Shown one piece after another: positions 1-10,437 of a stretch of 64,000 nt of DNA (within the stretch, counting starts at the first letter, position 1; each line of letters starts with the position of its first letter). The notes under the pieces are model-generated. The model was not told the origin of the DNA. It worked only from the letters and a program-made list of their open reading frames with translations, and searched no databases. The stretch is from the NCBI GenBank assembly GCA_000697475.1, contig JNEU01001097.1:185411-249410 (forward strand). The letters run 5' to 3'. The position numbers and the translations under genes are program-made. This DNA is from Lichtheimia corymbifera B2541. Taxonomy: Eukaryota; Mucoromycota; Mucoromycetes; Mucorales; Lichtheimiaceae.

Positions 1-748
1 GCCAAGTGCAAAAGCAAACTGAAGATTCTTGCGGCTGCAAAATCGAAAAGCGTGGTGGCAGCGGTAAGATTTGACCAAGATGCCGTGTGTGCTAATATGC
101 TCAATGTTGATGTACATAGATGTTGGACAACAATCTGGCAGTGTGGCTGGTACTGGTGGCGGCTGGGGTTCCAAGAAGCGATGGGATGTACCTATCGCAC
201 GCATGGTCTTTGGCGTGGATCCCTCGTTGTACAAGGGTGATCTTGCATTATTCCCACTTCCTGTATCTAAGGATGAATGCGAAGGTCAATCGATCTTCTG
301 GCGTACGTCGCTCACTGGTATTACCTTGGGAGACAAGTACGACCATGACTTGCCCAGTCATTCGTATGCCAAGTTTGCCTCAGGCACTCGTTACATTAAG
401 GCACCTGTGATCCAAGCCGATCTTTTGCATTTGCATATGGGAGCATTTTATGATATCTTTAAGCACCGTTATTGCATTGAATGCTCCAAGGTGGAAAGCT
501 TGCCCGATCTCACATTTGACTTTGGCACTTACAAGGTCTCGTTGCCACCCAAATTGTGGATTGAAAAGTCGGGTGACAAGTGCTACACTATGATTCTTCG
601 TGGTGCTGACAAGTGGTTCAAGGAATGGGCACTTGGTACTGTTTTGCTTGATCAATTCTATCAAGTCTATGACTATGAGAACAAGCAATTGGGTCTTGGT
701 GAGCTTGCCAATGGACGCACACAAGCTACTCTCGAACGCACTCCTTAA
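1..748 (+). CDS. Pepsin-like aspartic protease (family A1), C-terminal part, probably inactive
   Basis: This is the 3' end of a gene that begins before the window. An intron at about 64-119 joins exon 1-63 (reading frame starting at base 3) to exon 120-748. The product has the C-lobe of a pepsin-type protease: a VFGVDP...GDL...P segment like the second-lobe opening of pepsins, a substrate-flap-like W-R-T-S-L-T-G-I strand, and a C-terminal DQFYQVYDYEN...LGLGE segment matching the family's ending (LGD.FL..Y.VFD...IG.A). At the second active-site motif, where A1 enzymes have F-D-T-G-T, the sequence reads F-A-S-G-T (near base 373), so the catalytic Asp is Ala. The first catalytic Asp lies outside the window. 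I infer a catalytically dead or altered family member, possibly a secreted or vacuolar pseudoprotease. Confidence 0.85.
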
Positions 749-926
749 ATGAATCAATCACATTCTTTTGTATAATCACTATTATTCCACAATGCTTTTT
801 TAATATCATAAAGATGACTTTTGACAACCTATCTAATATAAGGGAGGAGGTGTGGGGAGAATTCTCGGCTTTCTATCCTTTGTATCCTTTTCTTGTTTCC
901 TTCATACACTTGCTCCTCCAACATTT

Positions 927-1949
927 ATGATACATTTTGTACGTCAAAGCGGTGCCGTTCTCTCCTCCTTGCTTTACGAATGCGCCAACTCACATACCGA
1001 TCTGGTGAGTAATGTCAGTCGAACAAGCTCCTTAGATTGGTGGATCTAATACGTCGTCATGGTGTGGATTACAATTACTAGGAAGGCTTTCTGTTGGGGA
1101 CTGTAGCCACACGAACTTTAGGCGCCATTGATGACCATAGCGATCAGACTGACGATACCACCGAACGATTTATTGGTGAGTAAAAGGAGATAGTGGGGTA
1201 TATGGATCTCGGCTAAAAGGCGAACGTGCATCATTTGAACAGTGATACAAGGATACACCATTTGTCAAAGTCGCTTTTATGACAGTCAAGGCCAAGTGAA
1301 TCGAGATGCTATTGAACAGCAAGTACGAGATATACATCAAGTTGTTGGCTATTTTCGATTTCGAAGGGAGACGGTCATGACACTTTCGATCCGTGAACAA
1401 ATCCTTATGCAGGGCTTACAAGAGGTGGTGCCTAATTTGGAGTGCATGGCTATCATTACAGCATCACTGGTCGAGGAAAATGATGCTTCCACACACGCAC
1501 ACGACATTACATTTTGGAATACAACAAAGTATGTTGATGAGAGAGGGGAGAGAGATGGATTAAAACGTCGAATGGATGATTAATCATGCGATAAAGGACA
1601 AGGATACCATTGCAAATTGTCAACATGAATGAGAGTACTTTGGCCTATCAGCACTTTATTCCCAGCGTAGCACAGGATCCCAGGTATGTGTATACAAAGA
1701 AGCAGAGCACATCGTCATCTAAACCTTTCCTGTTTTAGGAGGATGGATATGCTGCGCTCGATTGATCCACAAAGTATCATGCAGCAATACGATACCATTT
1801 ATCAACGTGCAATGGATGCACTCGAGGTAAAACATTGACTCAACAACAATGAAATGACAATGACCACTCACTTTATCATTTAGAAAGCTACCACTCAAGT
1901 GATTGAGAAGGAACGAGAACTCAAGGCTCTGATGGAACAACACAGCTAG
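927..1949 (+). CDS. Abraxas/FAM175-like MPN-domain scaffold protein (BRISC-type complex)
   Basis: Six exons (927-1004, 1082-1175, 1243-1528, 1603-1683, 1739-1826, 1884-1949) join in phase to give 230 residues. The order of motifs follows human ABRAXAS2/ABRO1: a SGAVLSSLLYE start, then D-L-E-G-F-L-L-G, then the F-Y-.-S-.-G-.-V-N block, then V-G-Y-F-R-F-R-R and the R-E-Q-I-L segment. It ends with a helix rich in Glu and Lys that could form the coiled coil used for dimerisation. The JAMM zinc ligands are absent, as expected for the MPN-minus scaffold partner of the BRCC36 deubiquitinase. The family function, assembling a K63-ubiquitin-specific deubiquitinase, is established in animals; its role in this fungus is inferred. 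ATG 927 is the first Met directly before the conserved start of the domain. Confidence 0.8.
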
Positions 1950-2150
1950 TAGCAATAATGTACCCACCTTTCATCACATGTTGTACCAAACTTGGTCGAT
2001 CGTGCACATCACTTTCCTATTCGTTCTTGTAAAACATGAGGTGCTCAGCATGCTTTGCATAAGACCCACATCCACGCCACACTCCCTTTTCATTGTTTCT
2101 TGATTTCGTTTAATACACACACACACATGCAACACCGCTCTTTTACATAA

Positions 2151-2986
2151 ATGATGCCAAAGTCTTGTTGTCTACTACAAAAGAAAAAAGATCCTATCGA
2201 TCCAATCGATGCTTCGATTGATATCAACAACATCCTCGTGTGTGCAACGACTGCAAAATTGTTTACGGTTGACAAGCGTGACGGATCGATCTTTTGGAAA
2301 ACCGAATCGCCTATCGGTTCAAGTGGCGGTATCATTTCCATTTCATTTCTGGACCAAGACAAGGTCTTGATAGGAGGACGTGGACGAGCTGCATGCATTG
2401 ATATACGAACGAGTGATCTGCTCTGGAAGCAAAAGATGCCTGTAAGAAGAAGGATAGCAGCGTGTAATATAACATGGCATTTATTTTTATTCCATAGCGA
2501 CGCTGGCTCTGTAACGAAGTTGGTGTCAATGTCAACCATCGCAAGTCTGCTGGTGGTGATATACAAGAAAAGTGCCATGTTCGTCAGCATACAATGGTGG
2601 CAGCAACTTGGGGTCGCGTATTTGCATTCGATACTGAAACAGGAGATCAGCTGTGGCGATTCAACTGCCCTGAAGGGAGACTCGGGTTTCCGATGACTCT
2701 TATAGACGATACGTCATTGTTTGTGGGTTGTAACACAATGCTGTATTCATTGGATCCGATCACTGGTCAATTGAGATGGTCTACTAAGCTCGCCAACTCT
2801 ACTTTTACATTGTCCAAGTACATCACCTTGGCAACATTGAATGCTGGTACCAGTGGTGGAGGTGCCTCGTCCAGTGGACAACCCCTCATCCATATATCCG
2901 ATCTTGAAACCAAGGTATTGCTTGCTATCAGAATCACCATCATGTAAGGATGCTGACTATGTCAATACTAGAAGTATTCCGATTAA
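2151..2986 (+). CDS. PQQ/quinoprotein-type beta-propeller protein
   Basis: Three exons (2151-2441, 2498-2914, 2972-2986) give about 240 residues; the last exon codes only four residues before the stop. At least three repeated propeller blades can be seen: V-D-K-R-D-G-S-I-F-W-K-T, F-D-T-E-T-G-D-Q-L-W-R-F and L-D-P-I-T-G-Q-L-R-W-S-T, the typical 'aspartate-x-x-x-G-x-x-x-W' repeat of PQQ-like (BamB, quinoprotein dehydrogenase-like) propellers. No signal peptide or catalytic residues are evident, and the protein is too short for a complete eight-bladed dehydrogenase. It is more likely a small binding or scaffold propeller. Specific function unknown. A second in-frame Met follows directly at 2154. 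Confidence 0.7.
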
Positions 2987-3161
2987 CTAAGGAAATTGCT
3001 ACGTCTACTAGGATCGCTATTGCAGTCGCAAAGAACGCTTCGTAACCAACACAAGATAATATAATGCAAGATGGTCGCTGGATGATTTATATATATAACG
3101 CATAACGATAAGGGGGTGGTAGATGACAATCTAAAGCTCTTTTTAATATATCTCTTTGTTT

Positions 3162-6100
3162 CTACCATTCATCATCACTCTCTGGTTGAGGTTGTTGTCT
3201 TCTTGCACGGATCTATTTTAAGATCATGTTAATATAAGCTTCCTTTTTTTTGTCATTGTATATAAACTTACAGCATCAGCCAAAGAAGCGGCAGCATTGG
3301 AAGGTGGTGGTGAAGTGGATGTTGGACGTGGTGGTGCTCTTGGTGCAGGAGTTGGTGCACCAGAACCAGGTCTTGCAGGAACCACAGGTTTACTCATTGA
3401 GCTTGGTTTAGCTGGTATAACAGGTTTGGGTCCTGGTACAGGTGGTGCTCGACGAGCTGCAGGAACAGGAGCTCCACCAGAGGATGAAGTTGGTCGTGGT
3501 GCAGGTGTAGGTACATTGTTACCGCCAGCTGCAGCTGCTGCTTTACGTGCTTCAAGTTGTGCTTTCCATGGTGGTACACCATTGCTGCTGGGAGGAGCTG
3601 CCATACCAGGCATCACTGAAACGGGTGCTGCTGCTGCAGGTGGTGAAATGCTTGTACGTTGAGGAAGTGGTTTTGTTTCTACTGAGGATGCAGCAGGTGG
3701 TGCTGGTGGTGCTGGACGACGAGCTGGTGGTGGTGGAGGTGGTGGTGTTGCCTTAGGAGCCACATACTCTTCCAAATAATTACTAGGAACCCATCCTTCT
3801 TTGCCATCCTTACGTGCGAGCCACCATCCATTCTCATCCTTTTCAAGGATTTCAAGGATATCGTCCTTCTCAAATGCAATTTCACCAACTTCTTGTGATT
3901 GGAAGGGATAAATGGCTTTGAATTGTGGCACCGAAGGTGTTGCAGCAGGTGCAGGTGCTGATGGTGGCGGTGGTGGTGGAGGTGGTGCACGAGCACTGGA
4001 TTGGATATTGGACACAGGTCGATTGGCAGCAGGTGCAGGTGCAGAACGTGGTGCAGAACGAGTAGCTGCGGGTTTTCTAGCAGCAGTCTTTCGTGTGCTG
4101 GTTGAGGTCAATCGAGGCTTTGTTGCACAAGGTGGGAAGGATTCTGTAATACAACAATATGCATTAATGACCTGTCAACAATGCTTATTAATATATACTT
4201 TTTGACTTACGGCTATTGGCTGGTTCACCAGATGGAACGTTCACCACATGGCTCTTGTAAACATCATCTCGCTTGACCTTTTCATCCTTGACAAACTTCA
4301 TCGTCACTTGTTTGTTGCCCTTCTTGCGATATTGGATTTGAGGCTGAACATCAATCTTGATACGGCCACCCGTTTGCTGAGCCATGTGCGTCATAAGCTC
4401 AGTCTTGAAGAAGCATGACAAGATAGTGTCGCCCTCGGGGGAGTCAACATGCAACACGACCCAATCATCACGCAATGTCGAAGTACTGACACGGTTGATA
4501 ACATTGAGAGAAATAACCTTTTCATCAACCATGGTGATCATTTTGCCGTTCTTGGTAGTCATCAGAATGTGCAAGTTTTGGTTGGTCTAACAGAAATCCC
4601 ATGTTAATGTATGTCTGATGAATCCGATATCTCAGTATCTTACCAAGACAAGTGTACGTGGACTAGGAACACTTGATCGCATAGCTCTAGGTACCAACAT
4701 GCTACCACGCATACTGAATACAACCTCCTCACCAGCTATTGAAAAATAATGTTAGACTCATGATGGCCATCAGTACTTTTTAATATCTGGCTTACCTCGC
4801 AAAGTCATGGAATTGCGAATCATGGTTGCCAATCCACTACCAGCACGAACATCCAAGTAGTCACCAGTGAATTTGCGCATGCTCAAAAGGGAGAATCGAC
4901 GACGTTCCTTGTTACCACCCAACAGCTGATGACCATACTCTCGTGCTTGTAAATAGCCAATGTTGTACTTGTTTTGTCTCCAGAAACGTTGCACCTTGCG
5001 TGCACATTCATGCTTGTATCTGACATAAGCTCTCCATGCACGTTGGATGCGAGTTGCCATATTATGCCAGTACTTGTCACGCAAACCTTCCAAAGCAAAG
5101 ATCTATAGCAAGCAAACGCACGTTATTACATGGCTACCAACAAAGTAAGCCCATACTTACAGTTTCAGGATGACGGATAAAGACCTTGGAAGTACCCATT
5201 TGCCACTCATCAGCAGGGATGTTGTTATGCTTTAAAATCTCTAGAGCACCACTGACGGCATCACCATTCCAAATGTACTCGCCAGCGTATCCAGTCGATG
5301 GGCACAATAAGTAAAAGCGTTCGATGAACTTTTCAAAGGTCTATAAACAATGACAATAAGTACCTAATCCCTTCATGCTTACGATGTAAAACGAAACATA
5401 CCGTTCGGTAGGCGTAACCAGCACGTCGCACACGAATATTCTCGCAAAGACCCAAATATTTGACCTGATGAAGCACGCGTTTCTGATCATATTCTGAAGA
5501 GCTGCGGTTGTCATTGGGTTTGATGGTACGGATATAGCTTGGATGACACTGCATAAGCTTTGTGACAAGAGCGTTACATGATGCCTTGATCTTATCACCA
5601 GCAGTGGGAGGTCTCTTTCTTGAATTGGGATCAGGACGTTCAGGGAAGAGAGTTCGAGAAATGAATTCATTGGATGAAGCAGCAGCAAGTTCGACCAAAT
5701 CTTTTAGAAGAGCATCCTTGTTCTTGTCGGTCATGCCTTCAACGTTGTACAAGACATCACCTGCATAATGGCGGACCAAAAACTTGGATCCACGCGACTC
5801 GAAATGTTGATTGCTGGATAAAAAGCCGAGACGTTGCACAAACGAGTTGTCAGCCGCACCAGAATCGGCGTGAGCTGTAGCACATGCATCATTAAGAGCT
5901 GCGAAAAGTCCAGGGGGTCGTTTCTCTTCGATGAGATCACAGACAACCTTGTTGTTGAAAAATTTGATGGGTGTCCATTGGATTTGTTCACGAACATATT
6001 CTTCTTGCTCAGCCTTGAGTGTCAATTCGATAAAGATTTGTTGCAGCTTTTCATTGACATAATTGATACAAAGCTGTTCGAAGCTGTTGTCATCGAAAAT

Positions 6101-7929
6101 CTCGAAACCGTAGATATCCAAGACACCAATAACATATTGATCACCACCACGTGATTGAAGTGACAAGTTGACTCGTGTAACAATCCATTCGAAAAGTCGC
6201 TCATAAATTGCCTTTGCCAAAGCATCACGTACTGCTGTCGCCTGTGTGATATTCAATGGCACTTCATAGATACTGCCTATAGCAAAGCTTAGATACATAT
6301 ACTAGATAATTACCACTCTTGTACCTACCTCGACGTCCACCACGTGTCGTTTCCATGATGCGAGATGTCAGTGCCTTGGAAAGGGCTTCACTATCCACCT
6401 CCAAGAGATAGGCAATAAAGTTGGCCACTATTACATATGAGATCAGTCTCCTGCCATATACATTCCCAAGTTATTACTCACCATCTGGATCCGAGATTGC
6501 AGCATTGCCACTATCATCCTCGACAAACAAGAGGTTACCCAACCAAAGAACTACAGCAAGCATCTTGAAGATCTCGTCTTGTTCGTGTTTCTGTAAACCA
6601 ACGACTTCCATTGCTTTCTACTATATGTCTCAGCAAAAAGTGCACCTTTTCTGTTTATACGATACTTACAATGGTTTCAGAATACTCTGCAACATCGTTG
6701 ATGCCATCCACATCCAAACATCCACTACGGCTCGTGTAAAGATAGCTCTCAGGACCTTGGATACCATATGCACCTAGAAATGGCTCTAATAAGTAAAATA
6801 GCGGATCATCTCTGCAAACTATATCACTTACTTTGATACTCCTCAGGTGCTGCCTTTGTAAGTTGATAGAATACGTGGAAATTGCGCTCATTTTCAATTT
6901 GGCCAACAACACGTCCCTATAGGATAGTAGTGTCAGTAACCATAAGCATCCAAAAAGATAATCCATCATCATGTCTAACCTTTTCCAATAGATAATTTGT
7001 AATAACAGCACCCACTGGTTCGCCTTGTCCATTGAACTGAATCTCAAGATATTTTCCCTATAAAAGACAAAGGTTTGCTTAGCCAAGTTCTCTACCAATT
7101 CATAAACGATAACATACGTGGCGACTGGAATTGTTGTTCCGCAGAGTCTTGGCACATCCAAAGCTTTCCAGAAGAGGATTGGTTGCCAGCACCATTTCCT
7201 TGATTTCTTGAATGGATGAATTTTGACCACCACCCGATACAGCAGCAATGTATTGCATGATTCGCTTGGCAGCTTCAGTTTTTCCTGCACCTGATTCACC
7301 ACTAAATTGCATACGTCAATATATGACCCAGGTCTTGATCAATATCCTTAGTTACCTGATGATAACACATTGGTTCTCTTTGTAACTGCTCATGTGATGA
7401 TATGCAGACTCGGCGATCGCAAAAACGTGGGGAGGCATCTAAACGACCGATATGTTAGATCTCACCCCCTTGTCCCCTTGATATCCCTTTCTCATGCTGC
7501 CTTACTTCGAGCAAGTTCTTGCCGCGATATCCCGAGAGTACAGCGTCGGTGTAGATACCCAAATCTCGGAACGGATTGACACTAATAAGTACGTGGCCAA
7601 TATATGTCTATTGCAAGGTGTGTAAGCCGAGGAGTGGAATATACAGATGATGGTGGTCTACTACTTGCATAGATTTCGCCATTCTGCCATCGCTTCATCA
7701 AGTTGTCGTTGATAGCTTCGTCGGTAATCTTGGATAGAAGCGTCATGTCTGATACGCCCACTTGTTTCTTCTTGACGCCTTCTTTCCAATCGGCTCTTGC
7801 CGGGCGACTAGCCTTGATGACCTTCTTCTCGCCCTTCTTTCCAAGCTTCTACTCGTTGTGAAGAGTTAGTAACTCATCCCTTGTGTCGATTAGCCATTGC
7901 GAGTAAATAAATGCATATACCTTGACCAT
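3162..7929 (-). CDS. MYO1: Class I myosin (Myo3/Myo5/MyoA type), long-tailed
   Basis: Seventeen exons can be joined in phase into about 1271 residues, starting with a 9-base exon (M-V-K, 7921-7929). Visible in order: motor domain with P-loop G-E-S-G-A-G-K-T (exon 7118-7301) and switch region; the relay strand D-I-Y-G-F-E-I-F; a TEDS-rule Ser in R-R-G-S-I-Y-E-V-P (junction 6329/6276), the site phosphorylated by PAK kinases in yeast; an IQ-type neck (about 4980-5060); a basic TH1 tail (4211-4735); Pro/Ala-rich TH2 with an SH3 domain (A-I-Y-P-F...G-W-V-P-S-N-Y, about 3770-3930); and an acidic D-D-E-W ending in the last exon (3162-3212) that in fungi binds Arp2/3. The role, actin motor at endocytic patches and hyphal tips, is established for the family. 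The intron at 7608-7668 has a GC donor. Confidence 0.95.
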
Positions 7930-8263
7930 GTTCTATATTGGTGGATAGCTGTTTGTATGCAAAAGAGGGATATGCGTGTATTGTGTGTATATAATATATT
8001 GCGGGAAGAAGAGTTAGGACAAGTGCACAATCAACCAGCACGACCTATTTTGAGTCGCCGAAAATGGATATCATCCACAACGAAGCACTTTGTGCCAAGG
8101 CCACGAGGTCGCTATATGGGCTGAGTTGTTCTTTCTTTCTTTCTCTAAATGACACATTTAGCGCGTATATCATGTCTCACCCGGGTACTTGGGATTACAC
8201 ATCATAACACCGAAACACGATGGAATCGAACAATGAAACCACTTTATTTGTTTTTCTCTTCTT
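7930..8263. other. Intergenic: 5' side of myosin and 3' side of PIG-X gene
   Basis: There is no supportable gene here. The stretch must hold the myosin promoter (reading left) and the 3' UTR of the PIG-X gene. A TTCT-rich run lies at about 8133-8144. No clear TATA element was recognised. Confidence 0.5.
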
Positions 8264-8956
8264 CTATTCTGATTTCCTCCGTTTGCCTTTGGCTTCATAA
8301 CGTCGTCTTTTCTGAATACTCCTCCATACCGACCACCCGATCCAACTTGTACATGCCAATACACATAGAGCTGTTCCCCATTGCACCATATTCGCATCCT
8401 GAGTATTACCCACGGGAACTTGAAGTTTGAGGATGGTTCCATTGTCTTCCAAGGGGTGAAACGTGTACATATTGGGATCCATATGATGCGATGGTATCAT
8501 GGCAATCTCTGGAATGGGTGGCAAATTATTGCTGATGCTGATAACGTTGCCATGGTCATCGGGGTGCTGTTGTTGCAAAGGACATGTCCATCCAACTCGA
8601 GGAGCTGAAATCTTGATATCTCTAAAACTATCATTGTCGGATGGTCGCTGATACCGCAAATGAATAGGAAGATCGAGTTCGTGTTCAATATCCGTAGGCT
8701 TTTGGCGTACAATCACGACACTACCCCGTGTTTCTTTGACGTGTTCGAGAGGTACTTCAAGGTCGGTTTCACCAAACACCCAATGACGCTGGAACGATGG
8801 CAAGTTGCTCAGTTGATTGGGGTCAACAAATACACTCGCTGGCAATTCATAGATGACATCGAAGAAGCAATGCGGTTGCGGTTCAGGTAGAGGATCGAGT
8901 CGGGTAACAATGTGCGGATGCAAACTCTGTGCCTTGTCTAGTCTGCTTTGGACCAT
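8264..8956 (-). CDS. PBN1: PIG-X/Pbn1-like subunit of GPI mannosyltransferase I
   Basis: A single open frame of 230 residues. It opens with a segment like the PIG-X core start (S-L-H-P-H-I-V-T-R-L), followed by the signature Y-E-L-P-A-S-V-F-V-D-P-N-Q-L and, later, a strand pattern typical of the lumenal domain (P-I-H-L-R-Y-Q-R-P). A single hydrophobic segment (W-G-T-A-L-C-V-L-A-C-T-S-W-I-G-W) near residue 195 is followed by a basic cytoplasmic tail, so the protein should be anchored in the ER membrane with a lumenal N-terminus. The family partners the PIG-M/Gpi14 mannosyltransferase that adds the first mannose of GPI anchors. The start is uncertain: the acceptor-like sequence just upstream of ATG 8956 may mean that a short 5' exon with a signal peptide is missing from my model. 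Confidence 0.85.
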   Translation of the reverse strand: MVQSRLDKAQSLHPHIVTRLDPLPEPQPHCFFDVIYELPASVFVDPNQLSNLPSFQRHWVFGETDLEVPLEHVKETRGSVVIVRQKPTDIEHELDLPIHLRYQRPSDNDSFRDIKISAPRVGWTCPLQQQHPDDHGNVISISNNLPPIPEIAMIPSHHMDPNMYTFHPLEDNGTILKLQVPVGNTQDANMVQWGTALCVLACTSWIGWSVWRSIQKRRRYEAKGKRRKSE

Positions 8957-9367
8957 GTCGCGCCTGTATTAAAGGAAAAAAAAGCCGGAGTACAAGAAAT
9001 CAGTCTGCCTATTCTTTTGTATCCCCAATCCTTTTTCATGCACACCAAGCTAGAAAATTTTAGATTAGATCATACTTGAATCCAATCCAATACACTCCTT
9101 GACCCTCAATTTTATATGATACAATATTCCAATGTGAGTGTAAAGAACGAAACAAGCATAACAACAGTAGCTCCCTTCCACTATCTTCAAGTAATGCAAA
9201 GATTCTTTGATGCTACCCGATGATGGTTCGACTTGACGACGACACCACCACTCCAATCGCTGATCAATGCAGGCGAACCCTTGGCATCATGCATTGACCC
9301 ATGCACTGTATTTCCTTTAATCTTATTTGCGATGCAAAATTGTATCTTTATAATAATAAAGTAAAGC
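8957..9367. other. Intergenic, no gene seen
   Basis: AT-rich sequence between the 5' end of the PIG-X gene and the 3' end of the small zinc-binding gene. No convincing coding or RNA signal is visible. Confidence 0.5.
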
Positions 9368-9552
9368 TTATTTCTTGTCTTGTCTCTCGCATTTGCATAT
9401 TTGATCATCGCTGAGCCCAGCCAAGGTTTGTTCAATGTGCTTGCCACAACCTATAAAGATGGGTACTCGTAAAAGTATTCAAGTATGAGAGAACATTACA
9501 TACCAGCCCAGGTGATTTTGCCGCATTTGCTACATGTCACTCGATAGCACAT
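9368..9552 (-). CDS. Tiny cysteine-rich (zinc-ribbon-like) protein, 43 residues
   Basis: Two exons (9504-9552 and 9368-9450) with a perfect intron join to 43 residues. The pattern is C-Y-R-V-T-C-S-K-C-G-K-I-T-W-A-G-C-G-K-H-I-E-Q, then C-x-C near the end. Small proteins of this kind, with C-x2-C-G-K-x-T-W-x-G-C-G-x-H and a terminal C-x-C, occur widely in fungi and other eukaryotes; I know of no assigned function. The cysteines should bind zinc. Too short to be found by length-filtered gene callers. The exact splice phase and conserved pattern make it convincing despite its size. Confidence 0.8.
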
Positions 9553-10437
9553 GGTTGAAAGGTAGGAAAGAAACGAGTTGCATGCTGCCAGGTTTGCGGC
9601 TTTCAATTAATGCATCGGCCATCCGCGGGAAATTCAAACAAGACTGACGTTAGATGACGCAGGTGGTCTCTGCTGGGATCTTTTGACTTATCACACACCA
9701 ACCAATGACATTAATAAACAAAATCTCTTGCATTGGTGTATAGCTTACTTGATCATTTGGAAGGAGGGCTACTATTAAAGAGCCACTCGCATCATCCGTT
9801 CTGTCACTGGATCATCCCAACATCCACAACATTTCATGCACGCCGCGATGGGATGATACAACTGGGCTATGCATCAAGTGTAATTGACAGCAACTACTAT
9901 GCAAAACAACGTGACACCTTCGGATCCCCCCCCAAAAACTGATCATCATGAATAAAAGGCCTTTTATTGACATGTGGAAGCATGGTAATGCGCATATCTC
10001 ACCTTTAATATATACCCACACGTTATCATTATCCCATCGTAAATAGCATTACACATAACTTTTCAATCCTTTCCTTCCGCGGTACCCACAGCCTTGGTAA
10101 CTATTGTGGCTACAAAACACGGCCCATTGGGGCGCAACTTTTTCCCGCATGTCATTGATCCGTATCTCGGCTATGCTCATCCAATGACTATATCGTGATC
10201 GGTAATACTATGCCATGTGCTGATCCGACTAAGCGGTAATCTGCAGATAGCACAGATGAATGATCGTGATCCGAAAAGAGAGCAGCACCAGCATCATACA
10301 TTATAAATGTGAAAGGTTCAGTGTTTTGAAAAAAAAAAAAGTGGGTTACACCACTACTGGTTGACCTCAATCGCCATTTTTCTCTCAATCGGGTTGTTTG
10401 TCTTTTTTTTCTTTCCCTTTGTCACTGAACGAAAGCA
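9553..10437. other. Long intergenic region, divergent promoters
   Basis: About 885 bases between two divergent genes (the small zinc protein on minus, the MFS transporter on plus). It must contain both promoters. A C8 run lies near 9928 and an A12 run near 10328; just before ATG 10438 there is a pyrimidine-rich stretch typical of fungal 5' leaders. No gene is seen. Confidence 0.5.

Noticed and set aside
3297..4205. Gly/Ala-rich plus-strand frames of 97-121 codons
   Set aside because: They are the antisense shadow of the Pro/Ala-rich tail of the class I myosin.
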